The position numbers and the translations under genes are program-made. Of a DNA stretch of 64,000 nt, positions 7,736 through 17,100 are shown in pieces (the stretch's first letter is position 1; every line of letters begins with the position of its first letter). This DNA comes from a virus, in IMG/VR virus record IMGVR_UViG_3300023174_003073, positions 106,987 to 170,986 of that record, one strand, 5' to 3'. The notes beneath the pieces are model-generated. The model worked only from the letters and a program-made list of their open reading frames with translations, was not told where the DNA came from and did no database searches.

Positions 7736-8659
7736 TCAACTTGTTAATTCTACTAATGTAGCCGCAAGACTAATCTCAGGGATTCCAACTAGTGATAAGT
7801 TTGCTAGACCATTACGAATGATAATAATACTAGCATCACGTTTTTCTGCACTACTACCCCACAAATCTAAGTTGTTATACATCCAAACATAGATATCTTC
7901 TAAACGACTTGGATACAAACTCAAATGCTGTAGTAATTGCTGACGACCTTCTAAAATCTTTCCGGCTTTAAACAATTCAGTTGCTTCAAACAATAGACCA
8001 TCTTCACTGTTGCTTGCGTCTACAGGTGGCAATAATTTGCCTGTACTACTATTTACTTGAATCTGATTCAAGCATTTACGTAAGTCTGGATATGTAGCAC
8101 TTACATAGCTATCTAATATCTCTAATTCAAAATCAATGTTTTCAGCCACTAGAACAGTTGCGGCACGTGCTGTAAATTCTGTCTTGTCTGTTTTAGTTAT
8201 TCTAAATTCATGGCATCTGCTTTTAAGTGCAGGGATAATTCTATGTTCATAGTTGCAAGTTAGAATAAATCGTGCAGTCATATGATATGCTTCCATATCA
8301 TTACGCAATGCTGCCTGACCTGCTGGTGTTAGATAATCAGCTTCATCTAACAAAACAACTTTAAACTTACCAAAGGGCATTGTTTGTACAAAGCCAATGA
8401 TTTTGTTTCGTACTACATCAACACTATTTTCACGTGACGCATTGATTTCCAATACATCATATTCTTCTACACCTAATTCTTGTATAAGAACTTTTGCAAG
8501 CGTAGTCTTACCTGTACCGGGCTCACCACTCAATAATAGATGCGGAATGCTTTCATTTGCAATCCAACCAGTAACTTGCTCTTTCTGTCTATCGTCAACA
8601 AAGACATAATCATTTACAGAATGAGGTCTGTAAGCCTCTACCCAGAGTTGGTTTTTCAT
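7736..8659 (-). CDS. gp44: Sliding clamp loader large subunit (gp44)
   Basis: 307 residues (T4 gp44 is 319). An RFC-type AAA+ ATPase that, with gp62, loads the gp45 clamp at primer ends. Visible motifs are the N-terminal WVEAYRP box, Walker A GEPGTGKT 45-52, Walker B LLDEAD 103-108, and the SRC arginine-finger motif at 147-149 (ALKSRCHEF). A C-terminal helical collar follows. The start overlaps the stop of the 110-residue gene by 4 bases (ATGA). It is part of the early block with the GroES-like gene. Confidence 0.92.
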   Translation of the reverse strand: MKNQLWVEAYRPHSVNDYVFVDDRQKEQVTGWIANESIPHLLLSGEPGTGKTTLAKVLIQELGVEEYDVLEINASRENSVDVVRNKIIGFVQTMPFGKFKVVLLDEADYLTPAGQAALRNDMEAYHMTARFILTCNYEHRIIPALKSRCHEFRITKTDKTEFTARAATVLVAENIDFELEILDSYVSATYPDLRKCLNQIQVNSSTGKLLPPVDASNSEDGLLFEATELFKAGKILEGRQQLLQHLSLYPSRLEDIYVWMYNNLDLWGSSAEKRDASIIIIRNGLANLSLVGIPEISLAATLVELTS

Positions 8660-8988
8660 CGTTTTAGTGCTTCGTAAGTGATAATATGATTAAGTGATTC
8701 GCCCAAGTCTTTATCATGGGGTATAATATGCAATGAGTTTTTCATTCTGTCTGATTTTTCATCATATTGACGCAACTCAACTACATGCCCACCGTTAGCA
8801 GGATATAAATTAAAGCAAGTGCCACGACTTTCTAATTCACCAGATGAATCATGTCTTACTGGATTAAGACGAACATTGTTTTGTCTTTTACTACCAGTAA
8901 TAGCAAGATTGGGACCTTCGTCTGCTTCTTGCGGAATATTGTTTGCCCAGTGAACTTTCTTCATAAACCATTTATCAAACCACTTCAT
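8656..8988 (-). CDS. Conserved hypothetical protein (110 aa)
   Basis: 110 residues, basic N-terminus (MKWFDKWFMKKVHW), then a beta-rich body with GTCFNLYPANGGHVVELRQYD. No catalytic or metal motif is recognised. It sits between the GroES-like and gp44 genes with a 4-base overlap downstream and a 2-base gap upstream, so it is co-translated with the replication genes. Function unknown. Confidence 0.6.
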   Translation of the reverse strand: MKWFDKWFMKKVHWANNIPQEADEGPNLAITGSKRQNNVRLNPVRHDSSGELESRGTCFNLYPANGGHVVELRQYDEKSDRMKNSLHIIPHDKDLGESLNHIITYEALKR

Positions 8989-8990
8989 TT

Positions 8991-9359
8991 TTATCCTTTA
9001 TCACCAAATGTTAAATCATTGACGGGTTCGTCAGATATGAGTAGTATATCATTTTCATCAACTCTACGCAATGTCTTTTCGCCCGTTTCATCTTCAACAT
9101 CGATGCCACGTGTCCATCTTCCATGTGCAATGCAAATCCATTTGCCCACTTTGATTTCATCGTCTTGGAATTGGTCACCCAGTGCATATACTTGTGCCCA
9201 TCGTGGTCTGATACCATTATCTTTACGATTGTCTGATGGGATGATAATACCACCATAACTAATACGTTCATCAAATTCCATATCACTTACAATGATATGT
9301 TTACCAATTGGTTTAAAATTTTCTTTCTTAAACTTATGTGGTTCAAATGCTAACTTCAT
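8991..9359 (-). CDS. GroES/gp31-like co-chaperonin
   Basis: 122 residues (T4 gp31 is 111, GroES 97). The Cpn10 layout is visible: KPIGKHIIVSDM at the N-terminus, a mobile-loop region (SYGGIIIPSDNRKD, about 33-46) that would contact GroEL, a VYALGDQFQDDEIKVGKWICIAHG core, and the closing strand NDILLISDE. T4 gp31 substitutes for GroES in folding the major capsid protein, and a similar role is likely here. The start ATG overlaps the stop of the preceding gene (ATGA type). DnaJ and ClpA homologues elsewhere in the window suggest a phage protein-quality-control set. Confidence 0.75.
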   Translation of the reverse strand: MKLAFEPHKFKKENFKPIGKHIIVSDMEFDERISYGGIIIPSDNRKDNGIRPRWAQVYALGDQFQDDEIKVGKWICIAHGRWTRGIDVEDETGEKTLRRVDENDILLISDEPVNDLTFGDKG

Positions 9360-9724
9360 TTCTTTGCTTTCGGTTTTGTAACTTCAACTTCTTCAACTTC
9401 TTCGTAGTCATCAAATTCTTCAAACGCTTGTTGTTCTTCAGGATTTAATTCTGTTGCAATTACTTCTGCAATTACATCCGGAGTAGGCGGAACCGTAATA
9501 GGCTCAACTACTTCATGTTCATCTTCCTGTATATTAGAAGGAAGTCTCACTGTTTTCTTATACAAACTGTTAACCCGTTGTGTATTTTCCTGCACTACAC
9601 GCCCGTGACTATCAATCACATCGCCCCTAGCATTAACATTCATGTTTCCTACAGCACGTACTTTTTCATTCTGTGCTACTAATACAGACATATCAATTGT
9701 TTTTCCTAATGCCGATCTATGCAT
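9356..9724 (-). CDS. Conserved phage protein, acidic C-terminus
   Basis: 122 residues. The N-terminus has a compact conserved-looking block (RSALGKTIDM, QNEKVRAVGNMNVNARGD), followed by a Pro/Val linker and a strongly acidic tail ending in lysines. I recall this N-terminal block from many T4-like phage genomes beside the co-chaperonin or replication genes, without an assigned function. The start has AAGGAG 6 bases upstream. It overlaps the GroES-like start by 4 bases. Confidence 0.65.
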   Translation of the reverse strand: MHRSALGKTIDMSVLVAQNEKVRAVGNMNVNARGDVIDSHGRVVQENTQRVNSLYKKTVRLPSNIQEDEHEVVEPITVPPTPDVIAEVIATELNPEEQQAFEEFDDYEEVEEVEVTKPKAKK

Positions 9725-9734
9725 AATTTTCTCC

Positions 9735-10241
9735 TTATTTTAAGAACTCGTCAATAGACAAGTCATAATGCAAACTATTTATACGGTGTATACCCAGCAA
9801 AAACAGAACATAGCTGGATACACTACTACCACGACCTACTCCCCAAACTACTTTGTTTGCTCTCATAGTGTCAACTAGGTATTTACAATAACGCAATAAT
9901 TGGAACAAATCTCGTTGCTGATATAATATCAATTCTTGCCCAACTCTTTGCAATTCTGCATTAGTTTGACAAAGGTCTAGTACATATTTGGCTATATCTA
10001 ATTGATTGTATTCTTCTGGTATAAACCAATTACGTTGTAGTTGTTTGTCAAACTCTTCCTTCGACAGAGTTTGTTGTTTGTATTTTTTGAATGTGGGTAT
10101 ATTTTCTATCTCTAAATCTTTATCAAAATAGATATCATCAGAGACTAATGCATTTTTGATTTTTATGTTTGGGTCAGATAAAAAGGCACTACATAAGTCC
10201 ATTTCATCTAATATTTGTTGACCGTATATATCAATTTGCAT
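9735..10241 (-). CDS. DnaE-like polymerase fragment, N-terminal palm half
   Basis: 168 residues. The C-terminal 60 match the family-C (DnaE/PolIII alpha) palm entry: DLFQLLRYCKYLVDTMR, then W133-G-V-G-R-G-S-S140, YVLFLLGIHRINSLHYDL and DEFLK. In DnaE this is the GPGRGS...ALGITDLDPLE.DLLFERFLNP block. The N-terminal part resembles the PHP-to-palm linker (DKDLEIENIPTFKKY). The chain stops where DnaE would continue into the catalytic PDxDxDF motif, and the gene at 49628-50221 starts with exactly that motif. The fragment alone lacks all three catalytic aspartates. It heads the early operon with groES and gp44. Confidence 0.7.
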   Translation of the reverse strand: MQIDIYGQQILDEMDLCSAFLSDPNIKIKNALVSDDIYFDKDLEIENIPTFKKYKQQTLSKEEFDKQLQRNWFIPEEYNQLDIAKYVLDLCQTNAELQRVGQELILYQQRDLFQLLRYCKYLVDTMRANKVVWGVGRGSSVSSYVLFLLGIHRINSLHYDLSIDEFLK

Positions 10242-10246
10242 ACGCT

Positions 10247-10275
10247 ATGATAACATAGTTTCTGCAAGAATACAA
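10247..10275 (-). promoter_or_regulatory. Sigma70-type promoter of the gp44/GroES operon
   Basis: Minus strand: TTGTAT (10275-10270), 17-base spacer, TATCAT (10252-10247), then only 5 bases to the ATG at 10241. No Shine-Dalgarno is present, consistent with a leaderless mRNA. Weaker match than the other early promoters. Confidence 0.5.
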
Positions 10276-10290
10276 TAGCTATTTGCCCGT

Positions 10291-10521
10291 TTAGGTTTTG
10301 TCGATTTGGATATTGTTTTGGATGTTTTGTTTCTTGTACAATTCATCCATTCTTTTGGCATATTCTTTGTTATAGCCCTCAAGCACCATACTGATTTGGT
10401 TAACTAAAAATTCTTTACCACTACGATGTGCAAAGGTTAGTTTACCGGTAAGGTCTTGTATAGATGCTTGTAATTCATCTATGGTCTTTTTTGATATATC
10501 AGGCATGAAAGGATGTTCCAT
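10291..10521 (-). CDS. Small hypothetical helical protein (76 aa)
   Basis: 76 residues, charged, predicted helical (MPDISKKTIDELQASIQDL and DELYKKQNIQNN). GGAG lies 7 bases before the ATG at 10521; an ATG five codons later is the alternative start. It ends just before the early promoter of the next operon. Being co-transcribed with the upstream fibre-like gene, it may be a late product. Function unknown. Confidence 0.5.
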   Translation of the reverse strand: MEHPFMPDISKKTIDELQASIQDLTGKLTFAHRSGKEFLVNQISMVLEGYNKEYAKRMDELYKKQNIQNNIQIDKT

Positions 10522-10523
10522 AA

Positions 10524-11336
10524 TTATACTCCGCCGTAAATTCCGTCACCAATCTTGCCCCAAATTGGTGTAGTACCATCATATGTACCAACACATATAT
10601 AAACAAAACTACCATCTGTACAAATTGCACCGGGTGCATCTCCTGGTGATCCCAATTCACCAGGATAACGTAATCCAATATAACTTGAAAGTCTACTTCT
10701 ATTCAATGGGAATATAGTTAATGTTGTTCCACAATTTACAGTAGTGATTTTAAACTGTAATTCTTTAACACCTGCAGCCGCAGTAATTTCATTTGTAAAA
10801 CTTGCATTTACTCCAGGACCACCCGGGCTATAATAGTTTTCTAATAAAGACACTGTTGTATCCATACCACCTACTAATATTGCACTTGAATTATATTGAC
10901 TTGATGGGAAATATATTTTATAACCCTCACTGTAATCAATATTCAAATTCAATTGTACGCTAGATTGTGTTCCAGTAGGTGCCCAACCTGCAAAACTGAT
11001 TGTAGTGTCTCCGGTAATAGTACCATATTGAACGTCACCTTTACTTACATCAACAACTAACGTATCATTTATTTCTGCACCTAAATTGTAAGTTGCTGTT
11101 CTAAAACTTCTAACGCTAGCATTACTAATTAATGCTCCTGCTAAATTATTATCTAAAGATGTTCCGGATAAAGGTGACTTTAAAAGTACTTTATTTTGTA
11201 AGTCAGTTAACTCTGTCTTGGTAGTATCCAAATTGTTTTTGATACTGGCAAAGTTGTCTCTGAATCCTTGGCTATTATTATTGACCCCGGGAACAGGATA
11301 ATTTACATCAATTGCGCTTGTATTTAATGAACTCAT
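10524..11336 (-). CDS. Fibre or baseplate-type virion protein
   Basis: 270 residues. The N-terminus (NYPVPGVNNNSQGFRDNF, then ASIKNNLDTTKTELTDLQNK) is the short attachment segment plus coiled coil that I know from fibre-like proteins of aquatic T4-like phages; the giant fibre at 14156-19924 has a related one. The rest is beta-rich, ending in a Trp/Gly module (YICVGTYDGTTPIWGKIGD). An exact T4-type late 8-mer, TATAAATA, lies 18 bases upstream. Likely a tail fibre or a baseplate-attached protein. Confidence 0.6.
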   Translation of the reverse strand: MSSLNTSAIDVNYPVPGVNNNSQGFRDNFASIKNNLDTTKTELTDLQNKVLLKSPLSGTSLDNNLAGALISNASVRSFRTATYNLGAEINDTLVVDVSKGDVQYGTITGDTTISFAGWAPTGTQSSVQLNLNIDYSEGYKIYFPSSQYNSSAILVGGMDTTVSLLENYYSPGGPGVNASFTNEITAAAGVKELQFKITTVNCGTTLTIFPLNRSRLSSYIGLRYPGELGSPGDAPGAICTDGSFVYICVGTYDGTTPIWGKIGDGIYGGV

Positions 11337-11354
11337 AGTTTGTATTCCATATTG

Positions 11355-11362
11355 TATTTATA
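11355..11362 (-). promoter_or_regulatory. Late promoter (TATAAATA, exact T4 consensus)
   Basis: Minus-strand TATAAATA, 18 bases before the ATG at 11336, following the stop of the Ig-like fibre gene. Confidence 0.75.
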
Positions 11363-11365
11363 GTG

Positions 11366-13519
11366 TTAAGCATTGGGTAAAATTGTTTTTCTAGGGAATA
11401 AAACGACAACATCATATTTATCCAAAGGATCCGGAACTGGAGTAGCACTAGGTAAATCAGTCCAAGCAGGAACTGATAGTTTAGTATTCCAATTATAAGT
11501 TGCACTCTTGTCTACCATTAACCTATCTATAGTAAAATCAATTTCATTTAGTTTATGTGACCAATTATTATTAATTAGGTCTTTAATAACTGTTGCTTTA
11601 CCTGGCTTAGTATAACATATCACCCATGCTTGAACAAAACCTAATGTTTCACTATTTGTTTGCTGTGTTACCATCCACTTAGGTAACAATCTACTATCAA
11701 AATTTTGTGTCATAGCTGTAGTAATACTGGATCTCATATTCTGCAATCCTGCAGGATATAATATACGAACTGATCCTGGACTTTGACTGGTTTTAATTGA
11801 TCCACTACTAATTGAATACTGTGTTGTGTTAGTAACAAACGACCCTTGACGTAGACTGATATTCTTATACCAGTGTAAATCATCTGCTAATTTATTACCA
11901 TCAATACTTTCTAAGTCATCTATAATTTTACTATATACAACTTCATATAGAATATTGCCATTATCGTCGGTTGCTACAGCAGTGTCAATTGGACCCAATA
12001 CAATTTTTCGTCTATAATGATTTTTTTGTATAGCATCAATGTATTTCTCTAGTGTGCTTGATTCCATGCCATAAACATGAACAAAACTAACATCTTTTGC
12101 TTTTCCAAAATACATATCATCTGCTCTGAATAGGTATTCATCTGGAATTAATGTCTTGTCCGTAAGTAGAGATTGAATTGTTCGCTTTCCTTTTAAATCA
12201 GGAAGTGCTTTTAGATATATATTTTCAAGTGGGTTAGGGTAATATTGATTTACGTTAATCGTAAATGTTTTAAAACTATGAAGTAAAGGGTATTCAGGGG
12301 AAAAACTTTCAACAGTAAAAGTAAAAAGTGTATCAGCACCCTCAGGTAATGCTCTTAGTGTTCCGGGTTGTTCTGCTACTCGACCTGTTATTTCACCGTT
12401 ACTTTGTAAAATTAAATTATTCGGTAGTGAGCCTGATGTTATTCTATAATTAAGTATATGTGCTGATGTTGCTTTAACCTGTAACATACTAATTGTACCA
12501 TTCAATATGGTTCCTAAACTAGTATCAGTATCCCAAACAATATCTTCGTCTATTTCATTTTTAATAGTAAAAACAAATGTTTCTTTTTTAGAAACTAATG
12601 CAGGCTTTATTTTTTTAGCAACAGTAACAGAAATAGTATAACTAAAAACACCCTTTCTTTCCAATATTGGTTTTCCAGTAATCCACCCAGTTGTTTTATT
12701 CCCTACTAAACCTTTAGGCAAATCACCATACTGATATATGAAATCATTATTATCAAAATCTTCACCTAGGATTTTAAATGAAAAATATTCATTGGCTTTA
12801 ATTGTAGGAAGTGTTCTGTTATTTAAAACATAATAATCATAGTAAGGATCGTCAGGAAGAATAGGTTCAGACTTTGGTTTTCTATTTAAAATTACAGGGA
12901 TTCTTGTGTTTTGTAATCCACCTAATTCTTTGTTACGTACTTCAATTGAATACACAACAGTATCATTTCCTAATTCACTGGTTAATTGAACTGAGAATGT
13001 ATATGTTTTTGTTGTAGGACTTCTGTCACCTAACACTGGTTTATCAGGATATCCCTTAATAAGACCGGTAGAATTTATATACAATCCCGGAGGTAAACTA
13101 CCAGATGAAATTGATGTGGTTACAACATTATCTGCGGAAGGATTAGAATATTTCAATTGATAAGAAACATACACACTATCAATTACATGTAGTATAGTTC
13201 CCGGTAATGTAGTTAGTTTAGGTTTATTTTCTGCACCTGAAATACTTATATTAAAGGATCTGTCTCGGATATTATTTAAATCGTCTGTTGCACGTATAGT
13301 GAAATTATATTCCTGAACAGTTGATGTATTTACTGGCGTACCAGAAATTGTTCCAAATCGACTTAAAGTGGTACCTACAGGTATCATACCACTTAGTAAT
13401 TTATATTGGACTAATGTTGCAGGAAACACCGCACCTGCACTTAACTGAACTACAAGAGGTAATCCTGTTGGGAAGGTACCTAAGTAACCTGAATTTGTAA
13501 TCCAATTTGGTTGTGACAT
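11366..13519 (-). CDS. Large virion protein with putative Ig (He_PIG-like) domains
   Basis: 717 residues. The N-terminal two thirds contain repeated putative-Ig modules of the He_PIG/cadherin-like type: GTISGTPVN...YNFTIRATDD (about 57-80), GLIKGYPDKP...YTFSVQLTSE (about 152-185), GWITGKPIL...YTISVTVAKK (about 280-310) and GEITGRVAE...FTFTVESFS (about 375-410). The C-terminal 300 residues are unrelated to these repeats. Such modules decorate phage tails and adhesins and bind sugars or surfaces. It lies between the endolysin and the small fibre gene, in the fibre region. Confidence 0.7.
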   Translation of the reverse strand: MSQPNWITNSGYLGTFPTGLPLVVQLSAGAVFPATLVQYKLLSGMIPVGTTLSRFGTISGTPVNTSTVQEYNFTIRATDDLNNIRDRSFNISISGAENKPKLTTLPGTILHVIDSVYVSYQLKYSNPSADNVVTTSISSGSLPPGLYINSTGLIKGYPDKPVLGDRSPTTKTYTFSVQLTSELGNDTVVYSIEVRNKELGGLQNTRIPVILNRKPKSEPILPDDPYYDYYVLNNRTLPTIKANEYFSFKILGEDFDNNDFIYQYGDLPKGLVGNKTTGWITGKPILERKGVFSYTISVTVAKKIKPALVSKKETFVFTIKNEIDEDIVWDTDTSLGTILNGTISMLQVKATSAHILNYRITSGSLPNNLILQSNGEITGRVAEQPGTLRALPEGADTLFTFTVESFSPEYPLLHSFKTFTINVNQYYPNPLENIYLKALPDLKGKRTIQSLLTDKTLIPDEYLFRADDMYFGKAKDVSFVHVYGMESSTLEKYIDAIQKNHYRRKIVLGPIDTAVATDDNGNILYEVVYSKIIDDLESIDGNKLADDLHWYKNISLRQGSFVTNTTQYSISSGSIKTSQSPGSVRILYPAGLQNMRSSITTAMTQNFDSRLLPKWMVTQQTNSETLGFVQAWVICYTKPGKATVIKDLINNNWSHKLNEIDFTIDRLMVDKSATYNWNTKLSVPAWTDLPSATPVPDPLDKYDVVVLFPRKTILPNA

Positions 13520-13520
13520 A

Positions 13521-14144
13521 TTAATGTCCTTGCAATAAATCTAACGCAAGATGATAATGATGCTGTCTATCTTCCAATCCAATAGTTCCGCCGTTAATGC
13601 GTTTTGTTAGTGTAACAAAATCATCATTGTCACAGTATTGATTTAAATTGTTATTGTCCCAGAACCAACCAGCAGAACTGACTGCACCTTCGGGTGTTTC
13701 TAAGTAAGCAACTGTTTCTTCAACACTAATACCTAAATCGGCTGCAAACTTAGTATAGTTGGCGCGACCGGTCAATTGAATTAAACCACGACCACAGAAA
13801 CGATATCCGTCTCCACTTGCCTCGTCACCGTTACTCATGCGATTTGCATAAACACGATTAGCAATCTTTTCAGGCTTACGTTCATATTGTCTTGCTAAGT
13901 CATCAGTGGGGAAATACTTTTTAAAAGTACCCATCAATCCTTTAGCACTATAGTTTAGATTCTCTTTAACAAAATTAAAACCACCTGATTCATGTGCAGT
14001 CTGTGCAACGAATGCTGCCGCTCTACGCATGTTATCATACATGTCATAGTATTCTGCAACTTCATGCAAAGGTTGTGCATATACTTGTAGTACTGTTGCT
14101 TTTGTCTTTGGGCATAATGCCTTTAATAATTCTAATGTTATCAT
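13521..14144 (-). CDS. GH19 chitinase-like endolysin
   Basis: 207 residues from the ATG at 14144 (AAGGAAAA just upstream; it follows the giant-fibre stop at 14156). A glycoside hydrolase family 19 fold that would cut peptidoglycan glycan strands during lysis. Visible are AFVAQTAHESGGF with catalytic Glu52, a second acid at Glu61 (VKENLNY), and the FCGRGLIQLTGRANY block typical of the family. No signal peptide is present, so release should need a holin. It is embedded among fibre genes, so a tail-associated lysozyme role is also possible. Confidence 0.88.
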   Translation of the reverse strand: MITLELLKALCPKTKATVLQVYAQPLHEVAEYYDMYDNMRRAAAFVAQTAHESGGFNFVKENLNYSAKGLMGTFKKYFPTDDLARQYERKPEKIANRVYANRMSNGDEASGDGYRFCGRGLIQLTGRANYTKFAADLGISVEETVAYLETPEGAVSSAGWFWDNNNLNQYCDNDDFVTLTKRINGGTIGLEDRQHHYHLALDLLQGH

Positions 14145-14155
14145 AATTTTTCCTT

Positions 14156-17100
14156 TTAAGCGTAAACTGCTGTTAGAGCATACCATTTAGTTAAACTACC
14201 TGCAACTAAATGTATTCTTGCTCCTGGTCCTAATGGATAAGAAGCAATGCCTTCGACTGTTACTCCTGTACCTTGTGGCAGAATATTAATAGTCTGTGCT
14301 GAGTCATTAAACACATACAATTGTCTACCAATAGAAACTGTAGGTGTTAATACATTATACGGGGTTGCACCTACCGCTGTAATAATGTTAATTGTTTTAT
14401 TCATAACCGGATTGTTAGAGGCTGCAGTTAGACCCTGATTTGAACTGAAGTTAACATGACTATCTGCGGCGTCAGTAACAACTAAACCACCTAATGTTGC
14501 TAAACCAGTACTAATACCATTCGTAACTGTTAGGCTGTTTAGTGTACCTACACCAGTAATGTTAGTATATGACCCTGGGGCAATACCATAAGTTAATGAT
14601 GAACTTGATACATTACCAATAATATTTGCACCGTTGGCTGCTGTAATAAAGAAACCATTTGCAAGTATGTTACCTGCATTTAAGTTACCTGCTAATGAAA
14701 GAGCACCGTTTGTAGTAAATGTTGCATTACTTGCACCTGCGCCAACAACTAAACTAATCAAATTACCAACTTGTGTAATTGCTGTTTGTGAACTACCAGT
14801 GACAGTTGTTGCGCTGCCTGCAGTTGATGCTGTGTTGGCTGCACTTGCTAGTGCTACGTAACCTGTAACATTTCCACCAACTAAATTAGACAAGCCACTA
14901 CCCACACCAGTAAATGCGCTGGCAATTATATTACCTGTTGCTGTTAATCCACCACCAAATGTAGCTGAACCAGTACTTATTAAGAATGGTCTAATATTCA
15001 ATGATGCAAGTGTTGTAACAATTGCTCCGGTGGGAGTTAATGTTGCAGTAAACGTAAATGTTCTTGCACCGGTTACTGTGATGACGAACCAATTTGGATT
15101 ACCACCACCAACGTTTGGTGGGTTAGTTGTCGCTGTCGTACCAGTTAATGTAATCTCAGTGCCTGTTGTTGCATTATGATTTGTAGAAGTAGTTACAGTT
15201 ATTAAATTACCAACGTTAGTAATAGAAGTGATACCAATTAATGTACTAGGTAAACTTAAATTTCCTACGTTTGCTGTTCCGGTAACTGCTAATATACCAC
15301 TAGCTACTAAGTTAGCTCCTGAGACATTTCCTGATACTGAAACTAATGTACCATTGATATCTCTAGTTGTGATGTTACCTATGCTTGCATTTCCAGTAAC
15401 TGTCAATAATCCATTGGTTACTAAGTTGCCACCTGATATATTACCAACAGCAGTCATTATACCACTAGATTTCAAAATACCTGCCTCAACATTGCCACTT
15501 AGGAACATATGTGGTGCAGAAAGATTACCAGCAAAACTAGATTGTGCAGTACCAGTGACTGTCAGTACACCACCAATGCTAGCCTCGCCAGTTGAAGTGA
15601 TAGAACCCGGTGTAGTTAAGTTACCAAATCTTGCATTACCTGTTATGTTTGCATTTGCACCATTAAAGTCACTTGCTTGGAAAGTTGTTCCTGAAATCAA
15701 TGAAGAAACAGATAAGTTTATTAGACCAGTTAAACTTCCTAAAATTTCAGCATTACCACCTACTCTTAATCGTCCGTCAAATATACCTGAACCTGCACTA
15801 GTAATTAAAGGTCTTACTGTAATCGTAATTGTTCCGCCTAATGTACCTGTTGGGGCAACTGCGGCTGTTACAGTGAATGTTGTTGGGTTACCACCTGAGT
15901 TAGGTGTAGCAGGTACAGTTGTTACTAAGAATACCCCGTTTGGTGCATTTGTACCTGTAGTTGTAACTCCGGATATTACTACTTCAGTACCAACAGTTAA
16001 ACCATGTGCTATAGTACTTGTAACAGTAATTGCAGTGCCTACATATGAAACAGATATTGTTCCTGACAATGTAGTTGCGGTTGGGAATCTTAAATTACCA
16101 ACATTAGCTTGTCCTGACACTAATAATGCACCACCAACGTTAGCATTACCAGATGCTACTACGTGTGTCATACTTGCATTACCAACGATAGCATTACCTC
16201 TAACGTTTAAAATACCTAACGTTTCTATATTACCGTGTGTACTATTACCTGATATGTTTGCAGTTGCTATGTTTGCAATACCGGTAATATTAGCATTAGC
16301 TGATTTAAGTAAACCATTTAGTGTTGTAATATCACCAGTAGATGTAATATGCATTACATCAGCAATATTACCTATGTTCGCATTTGCAGTTACTCTAAAC
16401 ACACTACCAGAGAAGTTTGCATTACCTGTTGAATCGATATGTAATGATGTTAGCGTACCGGTAATATTTGAACTTAATGCTTTAATTAAACCTGTATTAG
16501 CATATAAACTGCCCGCAGTTTCTAACATAGCAACGTTTGCTATACCAGTAACATTAGCATTTTGTGAAACTAAATAACCAGAGGTAGCAGATACGTTACC
16601 TAATGCAACAACGCTAGACGTATTGACATTACCGGCGGATACATTTCCGGCAATACTTGCAGAACCAGCACTAGATAATATAGGTCTAATTGTAATAGAA
16701 GTACTTGCCCCTACAGTAATTGGTGCTGAAGGTGCTACATTAACTATAAATTCGAATCTGTTTGCATCAACTATATTAGAAACAGTCCAAGTACCATTAG
16801 TTGTTGTACTTGCATTTGTTACAACAATTGTTGCTCCAACTACTGTCATACCGTGAGGATCTACAGTAGTAACACGAATAGTCGTACCAACATACAATAT
16901 TGATGTAATCTTAGATGTACCGGTTAGTACAACTGTTGGTAAAGTCATATGCGATACATTAGCTGTACCAGCAACAGTCAATTGTCCAGGTGTTGATAAG
17001 TTACCACCAGTCAATGTATTAGTTGCAACTAAGTTTGCAGCCTGAACATTTGCTTGAGATGTAATATTACCTGCTTGTGTTACTTCACCAAATTGTGCTT

